Part shown: positions 8,953-17,850 of the stretch, piece after piece
Numbering within the stretch: the first letter of the stretch is position 1
Layout: the number at the start of each line of letters is the position of its first letter
NCBI RefSeq assembly: GCF_030384665.1
Contig: NC_083677.1
Coordinates: forward strand, 989,501 to 1,053,500
DNA from: Lodderomyces elongisporus
Lineage: Eukaryota; Ascomycota; Pichiomycetes; Serinales; Debaryomycetaceae
Direction: 5' to 3'
DNA length: 64,000 nucleotides
Notes under the pieces: generated by a model
What the model saw: only the letters and a program-made list of their open reading frames with translations
What the model was told of the DNA's origin: nothing
The model's database searches: none
Made by a program: the position numbers and the translations under genes

Positions 8953-11900
8953 TTAAAATTCTATGCTAATGTTTCGATTCTTGCAGTTTTGCTTCAATGC
9001 AGGATATACTTTTGTATTTAATTGCACACGCCAATCTTCGATGGCATTGAGAGTTGTTTGCAAAGAAGTGTTATTACTCGGTACTCCACAATTAAGCATC
9101 GAGATGTGATATTGTAGATGATCTCTAATGGTCTCTACGACCACAATTGCTCTGCTGATTTGTCCAGCTTCAATCATCTGAGCAATATATGCAATGAAGT
9201 AGGCAACATCTTCTTCATGCGGGCCTTCTTGACTCAATGATGTATCAACCCACTGACACAAACGCGTCTTCATTTGTCTAGGAGTGACATTCTCATTTAA
9301 AAATAAAGGCATCTCATTCAATTTGGGTTGTTTATCTAACCATTCTAAAGTGACTAGATCAACATCCACTTTTGCCTCTTCCATTTTCCTGTTCATCTTT
9401 TCTCTCATGGGCACCAAGTCAAAATTGCGAATCTTTTTCTTATACTCCATATCTTTTAAGACATCTGCCCTTATGGAAGAGGGCAATTCGTTGACAATCA
9501 TAGTATCGTAAGATTGGGACTCTTCATATACTACATTTTGTTTTGATTTCGCAGGCGACGGCCCCAATACTTGTCCAAGTCCAAGTCCAAGTCCAGGTCC
9601 GGGTCCGGGTCCAGGTGACGGTGACGGTGATGCCGAAGTCTTGCGCTTCTTCTTCGTTGTCTTTGTGGGTGATTCGATTACTCTCACATATTTTGGTTTC
9701 CCACCAACCTGTGTCAGAAATACCTGTTGCAAGTAAGATTTCCCCTTTGGAGGGCTTCTTTGCTCTGGAAGCATTCCCCTTCGCTTTAATTCGCATTCTA
9801 ATTCTCTGCGAATATCTATTGGGAGCGAGTTAAAAACATCCCAATCTATATCGTCTGCATTATTGAGGGGATCTGACGATGTTGTTTTTGGACGTTTACG
9901 TCTTCTTGCAATATCTTCTCTACTAAAAACAAGCTTTTCTCCAACTCTAGGTCTTGTTTTGAGGTTCTTGAAAGACGGAGCCTCAATAGGAGCTCGAACT
10001 TGGAGTTTGCTTTCCGTTGTGGAAATGGACGTATTCTTGAAAGGAGAGCCGTTTTCATAGGAAACTTTGTTTCGATTTGTTGCAGCACGACCAAATGGCA
10101 AGGTCATTTGCTTTGACGACTTCATAGAGTCCACATCTTTCAACTTTGTCATACTTACAGAAATTCCTCTCAAATCTTTCACGGGAATATTAATCATTCG
10201 GTAAAGAACCTTGATTTCATTCCCAATCACACCCCAATCATTAGTGGCAACGCCAAGCCGGGATGATTTATTGACAAACTCAACTTGGCCAAGCCCTAAG
10301 AATTTTGCAGTTACAACATCTGCCCCAGGAGCTCGTTTTGCCAACTTGAGAGTCAAAATAGAACCACATAATCCCAAATTAACCATTCGTTCATACAATT
10401 CTCGTGCCAATCGCATAAAAAATTCATCAAGCTCCTCAACCGTGTCAAATCGAATACCGAAATTAACATCAACAGAGATAGATTTTCTTCCTAAAACTGC
10501 TTCAGGATTCGAAGTATCCACTTCTATACTGGTATTATCTATGCCCCGAGCATACTCATGCAACTTAGTACCTGTTTTTTCACCAACAAGTAAGATTAAA
10601 CGTGACCTTGGAAGATTTATTATATCCAGGATCTTAGGGTTGGTTTTGTCTATTTCCGGCTCAAGCTTCTCCAATATACCTTTGCCAAAACCTGGGAGGT
10701 CTTTGATTGGAACTTCAAAAAGCTCTTTTTCTATATCCTTGTGCAAGAAAAACTGGCCATTGGGCTTTGCCCTTTTTATTGCTAATTTTGCAAGTAGCAC
10801 ATTAAAAGACGCACCAATACTGACTGAACATTTAGTTAGCTGAAAAACATGCTTTCTAATAAGACTACACAATTCGGTAACGGCCTCTTCAATTGGTTTT
10901 TCTGACTTGAAACAATATGAAGATGCATCCACAAGTACTTCATCTATGGATACAGGAAATATAGTGTCAAAGTAATCACTGGTAACCAAATAATTGTAAA
11001 ACTCACTTGAGCATTTTTCATATATTTCAAACTCATAATCCAATAATGTTAGATTCGGACATAATGCTTGCGCCAGTCTGAACCACATTCCATTTCGCAC
11101 GCCATATTTACGCGCAACATAGTTGCAACTTGCAACGTCAGAAGTCTCTCCACCATGACCTACTGCAATTGGGTCTCTATCGATATCTAAATTTGGATGC
11201 TTTAAGCACGAGGCAGTAGCAAAAAAACAATCAAAGTCAATGTGCATAATAATTCTCTTCCCCTTGTTATCATTATTATTCTGAACTAAATTATTAATAG
11301 AAGAAGCCGCAAAACGGTCCTGAGGGTTGGGCTTATGCAAATGCTCCTTGACTATTCTTCGGAGAAATTTTAGCCTTAAATCGGCTTTCCACATACTTAG
11401 GTGATGCAATCTAGAGTTGGCAAAGAAACCACGTAGAAAATCAGGGTGGCGAGCATCAAGCACGTACTTGCCTTTTACTTTATGAACACCTTTTCCCTCA
11501 GATGGAGGTTCTCCATTGTCATTAGTTATAGCAAGGTCCACGATTTCTTCATCATCGTCTAGATTATCCTCATATGTACTATTGCTAAGGATACTTCTTT
11601 GCAGTTCCAACATCTGCTGGCGCTCCAAAATGTCGGGTTCTTCTGCTAGTATGGATAAAACTTGATTTTCTTCACCATCATCGTTGAGATCATCATTCAA
11701 ATTATCGTTGAGATCATCAATCAAATTATCGTTGAGATCATCCTTAGAACCATTATCACGACCATAATTTTCCCTACATTCCTTATTTTCCGTTTTGTTC
11801 TTTTTGTGAACTTGCTCATTATTATCTTGATCAATGTCCCTAGCAACGTTGTCTCCATTTTGAAAAACATCTTCATACTCCGATTCCTCTTCAGAAATAG

Positions 11901-12858
11901 TCCTTTCTCTTCGTTGTGGGAAATTTAATCGCTTTTGGTCATATGCTACATCCATGATCAACCTATATCTTTGCCAATCAAGCAATTCTCCCGCTTCAAC
12001 GCAGTCAACGATCCACTGCGCTTTAACAACTTTATAGTTTTTAAACATGACATTCTTTCTTGGTGTTAAGCGGTCGCAGATTATATGCGTTGCAACCGAT
12101 TTGTTAGCCATATAGCTAAGGAATTTGCCTCCATGCAATATAACCAATCTATGTATCTCATTAATCGACGGCTTTGTATGTCCATTGACAAATATCGTGC
12201 ACCCTTTAAACATTTGTTTCGGTTGCAGATCGAGTTTCTGCTGCCTTCTTCGTTGTTGGTCCCATGCGATATATGCTTCGTCTTGACGTTGCTGTTTCTT
12301 TAATTTGGAGTCTAAATAGGTACCGTAATCATTAAACTCATGAAGAGCACCAATGGACGCTTCATCTTTATCACTCTCTGATGCATCACTTTCCTCTGCG
12401 GGTAAAGCGTGAAAAATGGCACCCGTTTGATGTAAAAGCGGAGAATGTTCCAGTACCACCATCGCCACTTCATCTTCATTATTGTTGTTACCACTATTGC
12501 CACTATTACCACTATTACCACTATTACAACAATCTACATTATCTTCACCATTTTCAATACCACCAATAGCATCAACACTTTTTTTTGCATCCAATTCTGG
12601 CGGCAGGGGCCCACCTAAGAGGTTTATAATTTGGTCATCCAAGCCATCATTGAATGGGTCAGAGCTCGCATTACTTACTTGCGACGTAATCTTTTTGGGA
12701 GTAGATACACCCTGAAACGAGTTGTGTCTCAATTCTTGCGTTTGGCTAATATGGTTGATATGTGAAATAAGATTCTCATTGTCAAGGGACTTCAAAAACG
12801 TCAGATACTGACTTTCTTGAAAAGCTTCATTTTCTTGCTCAACTTTATCCTCTTCCAT
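8953..12858 (-). CDS. REV1: Rev1 translesion DNA polymerase (deoxycytidyl transferase)
   Basis: A 1301 aa Y-family polymerase. In order: an acidic Asn/Ser-rich N-terminus, a BRCT domain (about 215-303), a repetitive acidic linker (LNDNLIDDLNDN, 374-394), the N-digit region FFANSRLHHLSMWKADLR, the catalytic core beginning IIMHIDFDCFF (Asp541) with SIDEVLVD (Asp639, Glu640), little-finger region, two ubiquitin-binding UBM-like motifs (DVFNSLPIDIRREL and VNELPSSIRADVL), and the C-terminal domain that binds Rev7 and other TLS polymerases (EWLDKQP to the end). It inserts dCMP opposite abasic sites and scaffolds Pol zeta. About 300 residues longer than S. cerevisiae Rev1 (985 aa), from low-complexity insertions including a Pro/Gly and Leu/Gly dipeptide tract (9575-9615). 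Starts at ATG 12858. Confidence 0.96.
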   Translation of the reverse strand: MEEDKVEQENEAFQESQYLTFLKSLDNENLISHINHISQTQELRHNSFQGVSTPKKITSQVSNASSDPFNDGLDDQIINLLGGPLPPELDAKKSVDAIGGIENGEDNVDCCNSGNSGNSGNSGNNNNEDEVAMVVLEHSPLLHQTGAIFHALPAEESDASESDKDEASIGALHEFNDYGTYLDSKLKKQQRQDEAYIAWDQQRRRQQKLDLQPKQMFKGCTIFVNGHTKPSINEIHRLVILHGGKFLSYMANKSVATHIICDRLTPRKNVMFKNYKVVKAQWIVDCVEAGELLDWQRYRLIMDVAYDQKRLNFPQRRERTISEEESEYEDVFQNGDNVARDIDQDNNEQVHKKNKTENKECRENYGRDNGSKDDLNDNLIDDLNDNLNDDLNDDGEENQVLSILAEEPDILERQQMLELQRSILSNSTYEDNLDDDEEIVDLAITNDNGEPPSEGKGVHKVKGKYVLDARHPDFLRGFFANSRLHHLSMWKADLRLKFLRRIVKEHLHKPNPQDRFAASSINNLVQNNNDNKGKRIIMHIDFDCFFATASCLKHPNLDIDRDPIAVGHGGETSDVASCNYVARKYGVRNGMWFRLAQALCPNLTLLDYEFEIYEKCSSEFYNYLVTSDYFDTIFPVSIDEVLVDASSYCFKSEKPIEEAVTELCSLIRKHVFQLTKCSVSIGASFNVLLAKLAIKRAKPNGQFFLHKDIEKELFEVPIKDLPGFGKGILEKLEPEIDKTNPKILDIINLPRSRLILLVGEKTGTKLHEYARGIDNTSIEVDTSNPEAVLGRKSISVDVNFGIRFDTVEELDEFFMRLARELYERMVNLGLCGSILTLKLAKRAPGADVVTAKFLGLGQVEFVNKSSRLGVATNDWGVIGNEIKVLYRMINIPVKDLRGISVSMTKLKDVDSMKSSKQMTLPFGRAATNRNKVSYENGSPFKNTSISTTESKLQVRAPIEAPSFKNLKTRPRVGEKLVFSREDIARRRKRPKTTSSDPLNNADDIDWDVFNSLPIDIRRELECELKRRGMLPEQRSPPKGKSYLQQVFLTQVGGKPKYVRVIESPTKTTKKKRKTSASPSPSPGPGPGPGLGLGLGQVLGPSPAKSKQNVVYEESQSYDTMIVNELPSSIRADVLKDMEYKKKIRNFDLVPMREKMNRKMEEAKVDVDLVTLEWLDKQPKLNEMPLFLNENVTPRQMKTRLCQWVDTSLSQEGPHEEDVAYFIAYIAQMIEAGQISRAIVVVETIRDHLQYHISMLNCGVPSNNTSLQTTLNAIEDWRVQLNTKVYPALKQNCKNRNISIEF

Positions 12859-13507
12859 CTTGACCGTCCGGTTACACTTTCTTGACCTCCAATTTTTATA
12901 AATTTATTATTGTTATTCCTTTTCTATTCTTATTTTATTTTTATATGTATTTGTTGTCTTTTTTCTTTTCTAGAATAAAATTTTACAAATTTACAAAACA
13001 TGTTGGTTATCCTTGCTCAGAACTTCTCTACCTAATGATATATGGAACCATTATTTAAAGACTCATGTGAAAGTATATTGAGATCCATTGTAATTATTGC
13101 ATGTTTTTTTTTTTTCAACAAATTTTTTTCTTAACAAATGTCCCACGGCTTTGCTAAGTATTGGCTTTGAGTGATAGTTAAAGGTGGCGAAAGGGAAGGT
13201 TTAGGACGTGTTTGATTTATTTTTAGAAAAGGTGAGAATGAAATTTGCGAAGATCACGATAAATATGAAACACAACAGCGAAATGTGTCTTACTTTCTCT
13301 TGTTTCTCTCACTCACTCACCCACTGACTCTCTCTTTTTTTTTTTTTCCTGCTAGATATCTACATCAATTTACTTACACCAGAAGCAATACCACGCTGTT
13401 TACATTTGCTAACCCCCACCACTTTTTCCAAGTTATTCCTTTCTTTTCTTTTCTTGTTTCTAATTTTCAAGAAAAACTTATTTTACAAGCACCAAAAGTA
13501 AAGCATA
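12859..13507. other. Divergent promoter region REV1/CMD1
   Basis: This 649 bp stretch serves two divergent genes. It holds poly(T) runs (13100s, 13331-13345) and a C/T-rich stretch 13295-13450 typical of the leader of a highly expressed yeast gene, here calmodulin. I saw no clear factor sites, and no small gene is supported. Confidence 0.5.
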
Positions 13508-14147
13508 ATGGTATGTACCTTACGAGATCCCATGTTTTTTATATCTTTTTTTTTTTTAATTGGGAATTGTGCCTAGCAATCAAACACACATCATTCATAA
13601 TATGATGTTCGTGTTTTTTTTCTTTTAAAAAGAAATAAACTAAAAACAAACACAATCAATATTTGAAGTGGATGACTTACTAACTATTTGCTTTTACTAG
13701 GCTGAGAGATTATCAGAGCAACAAATTGCCGAGTTCAAAGAGGCTTTCTCATTATTTGACAAGGATAGTGATGGAAAAATCACCACAAAGGAGTTAGGTA
13801 CTGTTATGAGGTCATTGGGTCAAAATCCATCAGAGAGTGAATTGACGGATATGATTAATGAAGTTGATATTAATTCAGATGGTTCAATTGATTTCCCAGA
13901 GTTTTTAACTATGATGGCAAGGAAAATGAAAGACACCGACTCAGAAGCAGAAATTGCCGAAGCATTCAAGGTGTTTGACAGAAACGGAGACGGTAAGATC
14001 AGCGCAGCTGAATTGAGACACGTGTTGACATCTATTGGAGAGAAATTGTCAGATGCGGATGTTGATCAAATGATCAAGGAAGCTGACACTAACAATGATG
14101 GCGAAATTGACATCCAAGAATTTACTCAATTATTAGCTGCAAAGTAA
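13508..14147 (+). CDS. CMD1: Calmodulin, two exons (13508-13510 and 13701-14147)
   Basis: The 149 aa product is a canonical calmodulin: [20 protein letters not shown] opening and four EF-hands, with loops [36 protein letters not shown] and [12 protein letters not shown]. All four keep Asp at position 1, Gly at 6 and Glu at 12, so, unlike S. cerevisiae Cmd1 with its defective fourth site, all four should bind calcium. Exon 1 is only the ATG. Splicing ATG|GTATGT...TACTAAC...TAG|GCT joins it in frame to exon 2. No CTG codon is used; leucine is TTG or TTA, as expected of an abundant protein in this clade. It acts through calcineurin, calmodulin kinases and the spindle pole body. Confidence 0.96.
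13511..13700 (+). other. CMD1 spliceosomal intron
   Basis: 190 nt: 5' site GTATGT directly after the ATG, perfect branch box TACTAAC at 13678-13684 and acceptor TTACTAG 16 nt downstream. Retention would give a 22-codon peptide ending at an in-frame TAG near 13574. Confidence 0.95.
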
Positions 14148-14583
14148 AGAGAGAAAGAAAGAGAAAGAGAAAGAAAGCATGAGAAAGCGTGAGAAATAAG
14201 GATGGAGCTCAAATGAGAGTTGATTAGTGAGTGTGCTTATTTTCGAGAAGAGTGTATATGTTATTTAGTTTATTGTATAGCTGAAGTTGTTTTGATTATT
14301 ATTCCCAAATTCTTTTAAATACTACCAATCTTGAACATTGTACTGTATCAAGTCTATCTAGTAAAATGTAGTCATTTCCTATATCTCTGCTTCCTTTTAA
14401 ATATTTTTTCTTTTTGAAGAAGAGATTGTGACAAAAAGAGGGAAAGGGAAAGTAAAAGGGAAAGGTGAAGTTACTTTGCTCATGATACAAAAGAGAAGCT
14501 CGCTCTTTCCCCTTACATTGATCTGAGAATTGCACAAAGTATTGCAAAAATAATAATTGCACATCAATAACACGACAATACAA
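14148..14583. other. Intergenic region after CMD1
   Basis: This 436 bp stretch begins with an (AGAGAA)n purine tract in the probable CMD1 3' UTR (14149-14195). It then carries A/T-rich sequence and a GGGAAAG-rich purine tract (14440-14466) likely to be in the promoter of the next gene. No gene is apparent. Confidence 0.5.
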
Positions 14584-15831
14584 ATGGACGATTGTCTTCA
14601 ATCCTTAATTAAGCTGTACAATTTGGATAATACAGATTTTGACAACTCTCAAAACTACAGAAACAAAGTGAGTCGTGGTGATTCTAATGATACTGAAGCT
14701 TCATTCGCCGTAGGTGTGCTGGGGAAGAAAGACGAAATTCGCAATGGTGGCGATTCACTACATAGTTCTAAAGATATCTATAAACCACCACATAGGAAAC
14801 AGGCTAGAATGGGTAGACATTTTACAAAGAAGGACAATGGTGACTCGCGGAACTCGGATATAAATATACATTCAAATTCTCATGGTTTTGATACAATTGA
14901 CGAGGAAAAGTTGGCTCAAAGACGCGCTAGGTTCGCCAAAGAGTCAAAACAGCAAGTTAATACAAACAAGTATAACTATGGTTTTATAAGTAGAGGCGAG
15001 GACACTCGATTAAAGGACTCAGCACAGGCAAGGGAGGAGTTTTTTCAATATATTTTGCAACAATTTACGCAATACACTTTAGCTAACTCGACACTTGAGC
15101 TTCGTGAGTTTTTTCAAAAGTTAAAGAGCGATGATCTTGAGTGTACCACCAATTCCGAGGTTCTTACAAAAAACAAGAAAGAGAGAAATAACGAGACCAA
15201 CATAAGTGAAAATGGCGAAAACAATGAAGTGACATTGGACTCAATCACAATGTCAATACGTAAGCTTCGAGAGAGTTTGATTTCGATCCCACCTAGTCCG
15301 TTTCATAAACGAGTATTTTTATTTTCAGTTAGATTTTCGCAATACTTTAACCACCACCAAACATATATTCCAAGTGTCAACTACTTGCTACAATATCGCG
15401 CACATCTCAAATTGGATGAATCGGAAGTTATGGAGGCGGCAGTGATTTTAGTATTGCACATGTGCCATGCCAACAATGACCCAGCATCAGCTACCTCCTT
15501 GTATTTTAAGTATATTCCAAAAAGGAAAGATGTATTGAGGATTCTTCGATGCTGGATTCTTAATGACTTTTATACCTGGATGCATATTTACAATTACGAA
15601 GTTGAATGCATTGCAATCAAATCCATGATGAGAATTGGCTTAGGCCGGATGCTAAATCTCATGGTGAAAACCGTGAGTCAGAGTTATTTTACTCTAAGCA
15701 AGAAAGTGATACAAGAGTGTTTTCTTCCGCATGAACTCAGTTATGAAGAGTTTCATAGGCAATATAGTCCCAACTGGCAGGATGAAAAGAACGATGGTAT
15801 GATAACGGTTAGACAACGAGCACGCAGGTAG
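14584..15831 (+). CDS. Conserved-looking protein of unknown function with helical C-terminal domain
   Basis: A 415 aa protein I do not recognise with certainty. The first 200 residues are polar and probably disordered, with a basic KPPHRKQARMGRH patch and EEKLAQRRARF, a charged helix seen in some Sac3/GANP-type proteins. From about residue 200 the sequence becomes a compact, helix-rich domain (HKRVFLFSVRFSQYF, LDESEVMEAAVILVLHMCH, LRILRCWILNDFYTW, SMMRIGLGRMLNLMVK) that could be a PCI/CSN8-like helical repeat, though no signature proves it. The end is basic (VRQRARR). The ATG at 14584 was chosen because upstream in-frame codons offer only TTG at 14557. The regular hydrophobic pattern indicates a real protein. 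Confidence 0.7.
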   Translation: MDDCLQSLIKLYNLDNTDFDNSQNYRNKVSRGDSNDTEASFAVGVLGKKDEIRNGGDSLHSSKDIYKPPHRKQARMGRHFTKKDNGDSRNSDINIHSNSHGFDTIDEEKLAQRRARFAKESKQQVNTNKYNYGFISRGEDTRLKDSAQAREEFFQYILQQFTQYTLANSTLELREFFQKLKSDDLECTTNSEVLTKNKKERNNETNISENGENNEVTLDSITMSIRKLRESLISIPPSPFHKRVFLFSVRFSQYFNHHQTYIPSVNYLLQYRAHLKLDESEVMEAAVILVLHMCHANNDPASATSLYFKYIPKRKDVLRILRCWILNDFYTWMHIYNYEVECIAIKSMMRIGLGRMLNLMVKTVSQSYFTLSKKVIQECFLPHELSYEEFHRQYSPNWQDEKNDGMITVRQRARR

Positions 15832-16399
15832 CAATAACAATAACAATAACAATAGCAATAGCAAATTTAAAGAATTTGATTCTTTTCTATTTTTATTTTT
15901 AATTATATTTACTTAATGTAATGAAATAATGATTGATTAAAATGACTAAAGTGACTGAGATTGGTAAATTGACAATATGCTGGCTATATGCAATTGATTC
16001 ATGTAGATTCTCCTTGTGTTTTGTTCCATTATTTCTCTTTGAATTTTTTTTTTCTTCCCCTTTTTCTTTGGTTCTTTCCACAACTTGTTATTGCAAGTTG
16101 ATAAACGTAAGTGTTGGGAAGGTAGGTAGCTCATTAGAATAATCCGAACCAAACTAAAGCTAAAGCCAAAACTAGAAACGTAAACATAAAACTGAGAAAG
16201 AAAGACAAAAAATTAAAAAAAAAAATTATAAAGAAAGAAAAAGAAAAAGAAAAAGAAAAAGAAAAATTTAGAGACCAAAATTTAAAACTACATAATTTAT
16301 ACAAAAAATAGTTCACTCTCACTTGCTTCAGAAAGTGACGTTGAAAGGATAGGAAGCACACCGCAAATCAAACTCCATTAGAGGCAAAGTCGATTTGCA
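15832..16399. other. Intergenic region with CAATAA and purine repeats
   Basis: This 568 bp stretch holds a (CAATAA)n run just after the upstream stop (15832-15862), a pyrimidine tract near 16035-16080, and a GAAAAA microsatellite at 16235-16266. No convincing gene; the open frames here are low-complexity translations of these tracts. Confidence 0.6.
16235..16266. repeat. (GAAAAA)n microsatellite
   Basis: About five hexanucleotide units of GAAAAA type, 134 bp upstream of the coiled-coil protein start at 16400. Confidence 0.85.
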
Positions 16400-17074
16400 A
16401 TGTTCAAATTCAATAAAAATGGTGATGCACTGCGACCCAAGCTTCCAGATTTGATCAAGATTGATGATATAACTTCGGGAAGAATTGATCCAAACTTGAT
16501 TTATGAAGAGATAGAAATGCTCAAGGCAGAGATCAATGTCCTCAGAAATGACATGTCTTCTTTTCTCAAGGCTCTTGCTACAATTCCTGAAGATGGGTCA
16601 AGGAATGAATATTATCAAAATGTGATTCAGCGACTACAGACAGTTCAAAACGATATTGCGGAGTATTGCGAACGATATAACAAGCTCTTGCCAATCATAA
16701 ATCTAGCCCAAATTAAACTTGGTCACGAAGTAGAAGCGCCGCCATCTTCAGCCAAGAAACTGATACCATCTACTTCGAACAATACACCTCTATTGGGGAA
16801 CAAGGGTACTCCCAATATAATTACAGGCTCACCCGCTAGTGATGCAACTACTGCTACACCCGCAGGCTCGGGAGTAGGAACCAGTGGTGTTGGTGTTGGT
16901 ATTGGTACAGGTACTGGATCCGGAGCTAATAACAACAATACATCAACGGCAACGAAAAACACGAAAAAGCCTACCAAGAAAAACAACAACAACAATAACA
17001 ATAACAATAATACCCCAGCTACTCTGGTTACTAAAGCAGGAACTGGAGGCTCAAACCTGCCAATTGTTCTATAA
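16400..17074 (+). CDS. Small protein of unknown function with helical N-terminus and low-complexity tail
   Basis: A 224 aa protein. Residues 1-115 look folded and alpha-helical (DPNLIYEEIEMLKAEINVLRNDM, then NVIQRLQTVQNDIAEYCERYNKLLPIINLAQIKLG), probably a short coiled coil. Residues 120-224 are low complexity: Thr/Ala/Pro, a GTGVGVGIGTGTG-like stretch, poly-Lys/Thr and about ten consecutive Asn, then a short hydrophobic end. The N-terminal heptad pattern suggests a subunit of a larger complex, but no family signature is visible and I assign no function. The ATG at 16400 is the first in frame. Confidence 0.65.
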   Translation: MFKFNKNGDALRPKLPDLIKIDDITSGRIDPNLIYEEIEMLKAEINVLRNDMSSFLKALATIPEDGSRNEYYQNVIQRLQTVQNDIAEYCERYNKLLPIINLAQIKLGHEVEAPPSSAKKLIPSTSNNTPLLGNKGTPNIITGSPASDATTATPAGSGVGTSGVGVGIGTGTGSGANNNNTSTATKNTKKPTKKNNNNNNNNNNTPATLVTKAGTGGSNLPIVL

Positions 17075-17345
17075 ATATTCTTTATTTGTATTTGTAATTT
17101 TTTTTTTTGTTTTTATATCCATTATTAACGGTACATTTTAATTTTGCTTTATTTTGTTTTAAACATTGTGGATAATGTAGACACCCAATGTCGCGAGTAA
17201 ATTTGTAGAAATCCTAAATTGAATACTCTAAAGAATCCATATTTATCTGGAAACTGATTTTTTTGTCACTGCCGATCTCACTGCTATTGTAGGTGTTCTT
17301 CCTTGTGTTGTTTGAGTAGGTTTTGACGCTATTTGTGCCTTTGAT

Positions 17346-17433
17346 GTTGTTGGTGTTGTTGGTGTTGTTGGTGTTGTTGGTGTTGTTGGTGTTGTTGGTG
17401 TTGTTGGTGTTGTTGGTGTTGTTGGTGTTGTTG
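17346..17433. repeat. 9 bp minisatellite GTTGTTGGT, nine copies plus a partial one
   Basis: Nine perfect head-to-tail copies (17346-17426) and a partial tenth. Perfect identity points to recent expansion. It is G/T strand-asymmetric, with GG in every unit of the plus strand. Confidence 0.95.
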
Positions 17434-17787
17434 TGGTAGTGGGTTATGGCGGATGCTAATACTATATTATCACACAAAGTCGAGAGGCCGATATTAATCA
17501 CTATGTAAACAAGGCTAAAGTTTCATATTTTGCTTTAGGTTGCTACAAATCAAACGGCGAATACTTTTTTTTCCTTCTTAATAAAAGGTTCTTTATTGAC
17601 AATTCTTTATATCAATCCAATCCAGCTTCCTTCTTTTTACTTATTTATGTCGTGTTAAACTATAGATACGAACTGATAATTTACATAGCACAATTACCTC
17701 TGAAATATTTTAGTATTGGACCCCCTCTCAATTGATATAATTGATTTGAAGGACTAGGTAGCATTTGCTAGCATAGGAAGCCACACT

Positions 17788-17846
17788 GACACATACCTAG
17801 ACACATACCTAGACACATAAACACATAAACACATAAACACATACAT
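17788..17846 (+). repeat. CACATA-type tandem repeats abutting the VPS13 start
   Basis: Two copies of a 12 bp unit (GACACATACCTA) followed by three of an 8 bp unit (ACACATAA). The array ends five bases before the VPS13 ATG, so it probably forms the 5' UTR; it contains no ATG and no G after 17812, which would keep the leader unstructured. Confidence 0.8.
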
Positions 17847-17850
17847 TACA

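Larger units (their letters stand above)
17075..17850. other. Intergenic region with two tandem-repeat arrays, VPS13 promoter
   Basis: This 776 bp stretch contains a 9 bp minisatellite (17346-17433) and, immediately before the VPS13 start, a CACATA-type array (17788-17846). On the minus strand the 9 bp array opens a frame reading Asn-Thr-Asn repeats, but it has no ATG and I do not call it a gene. Confidence 0.6.

Noticed and set aside
17214..17501. 95-codon minus-strand frame of Asn-Thr-Asn repeats
   Set aside because: It is the translation of the 9 bp minisatellite, begins with GTG and has no ATG before the repeat.
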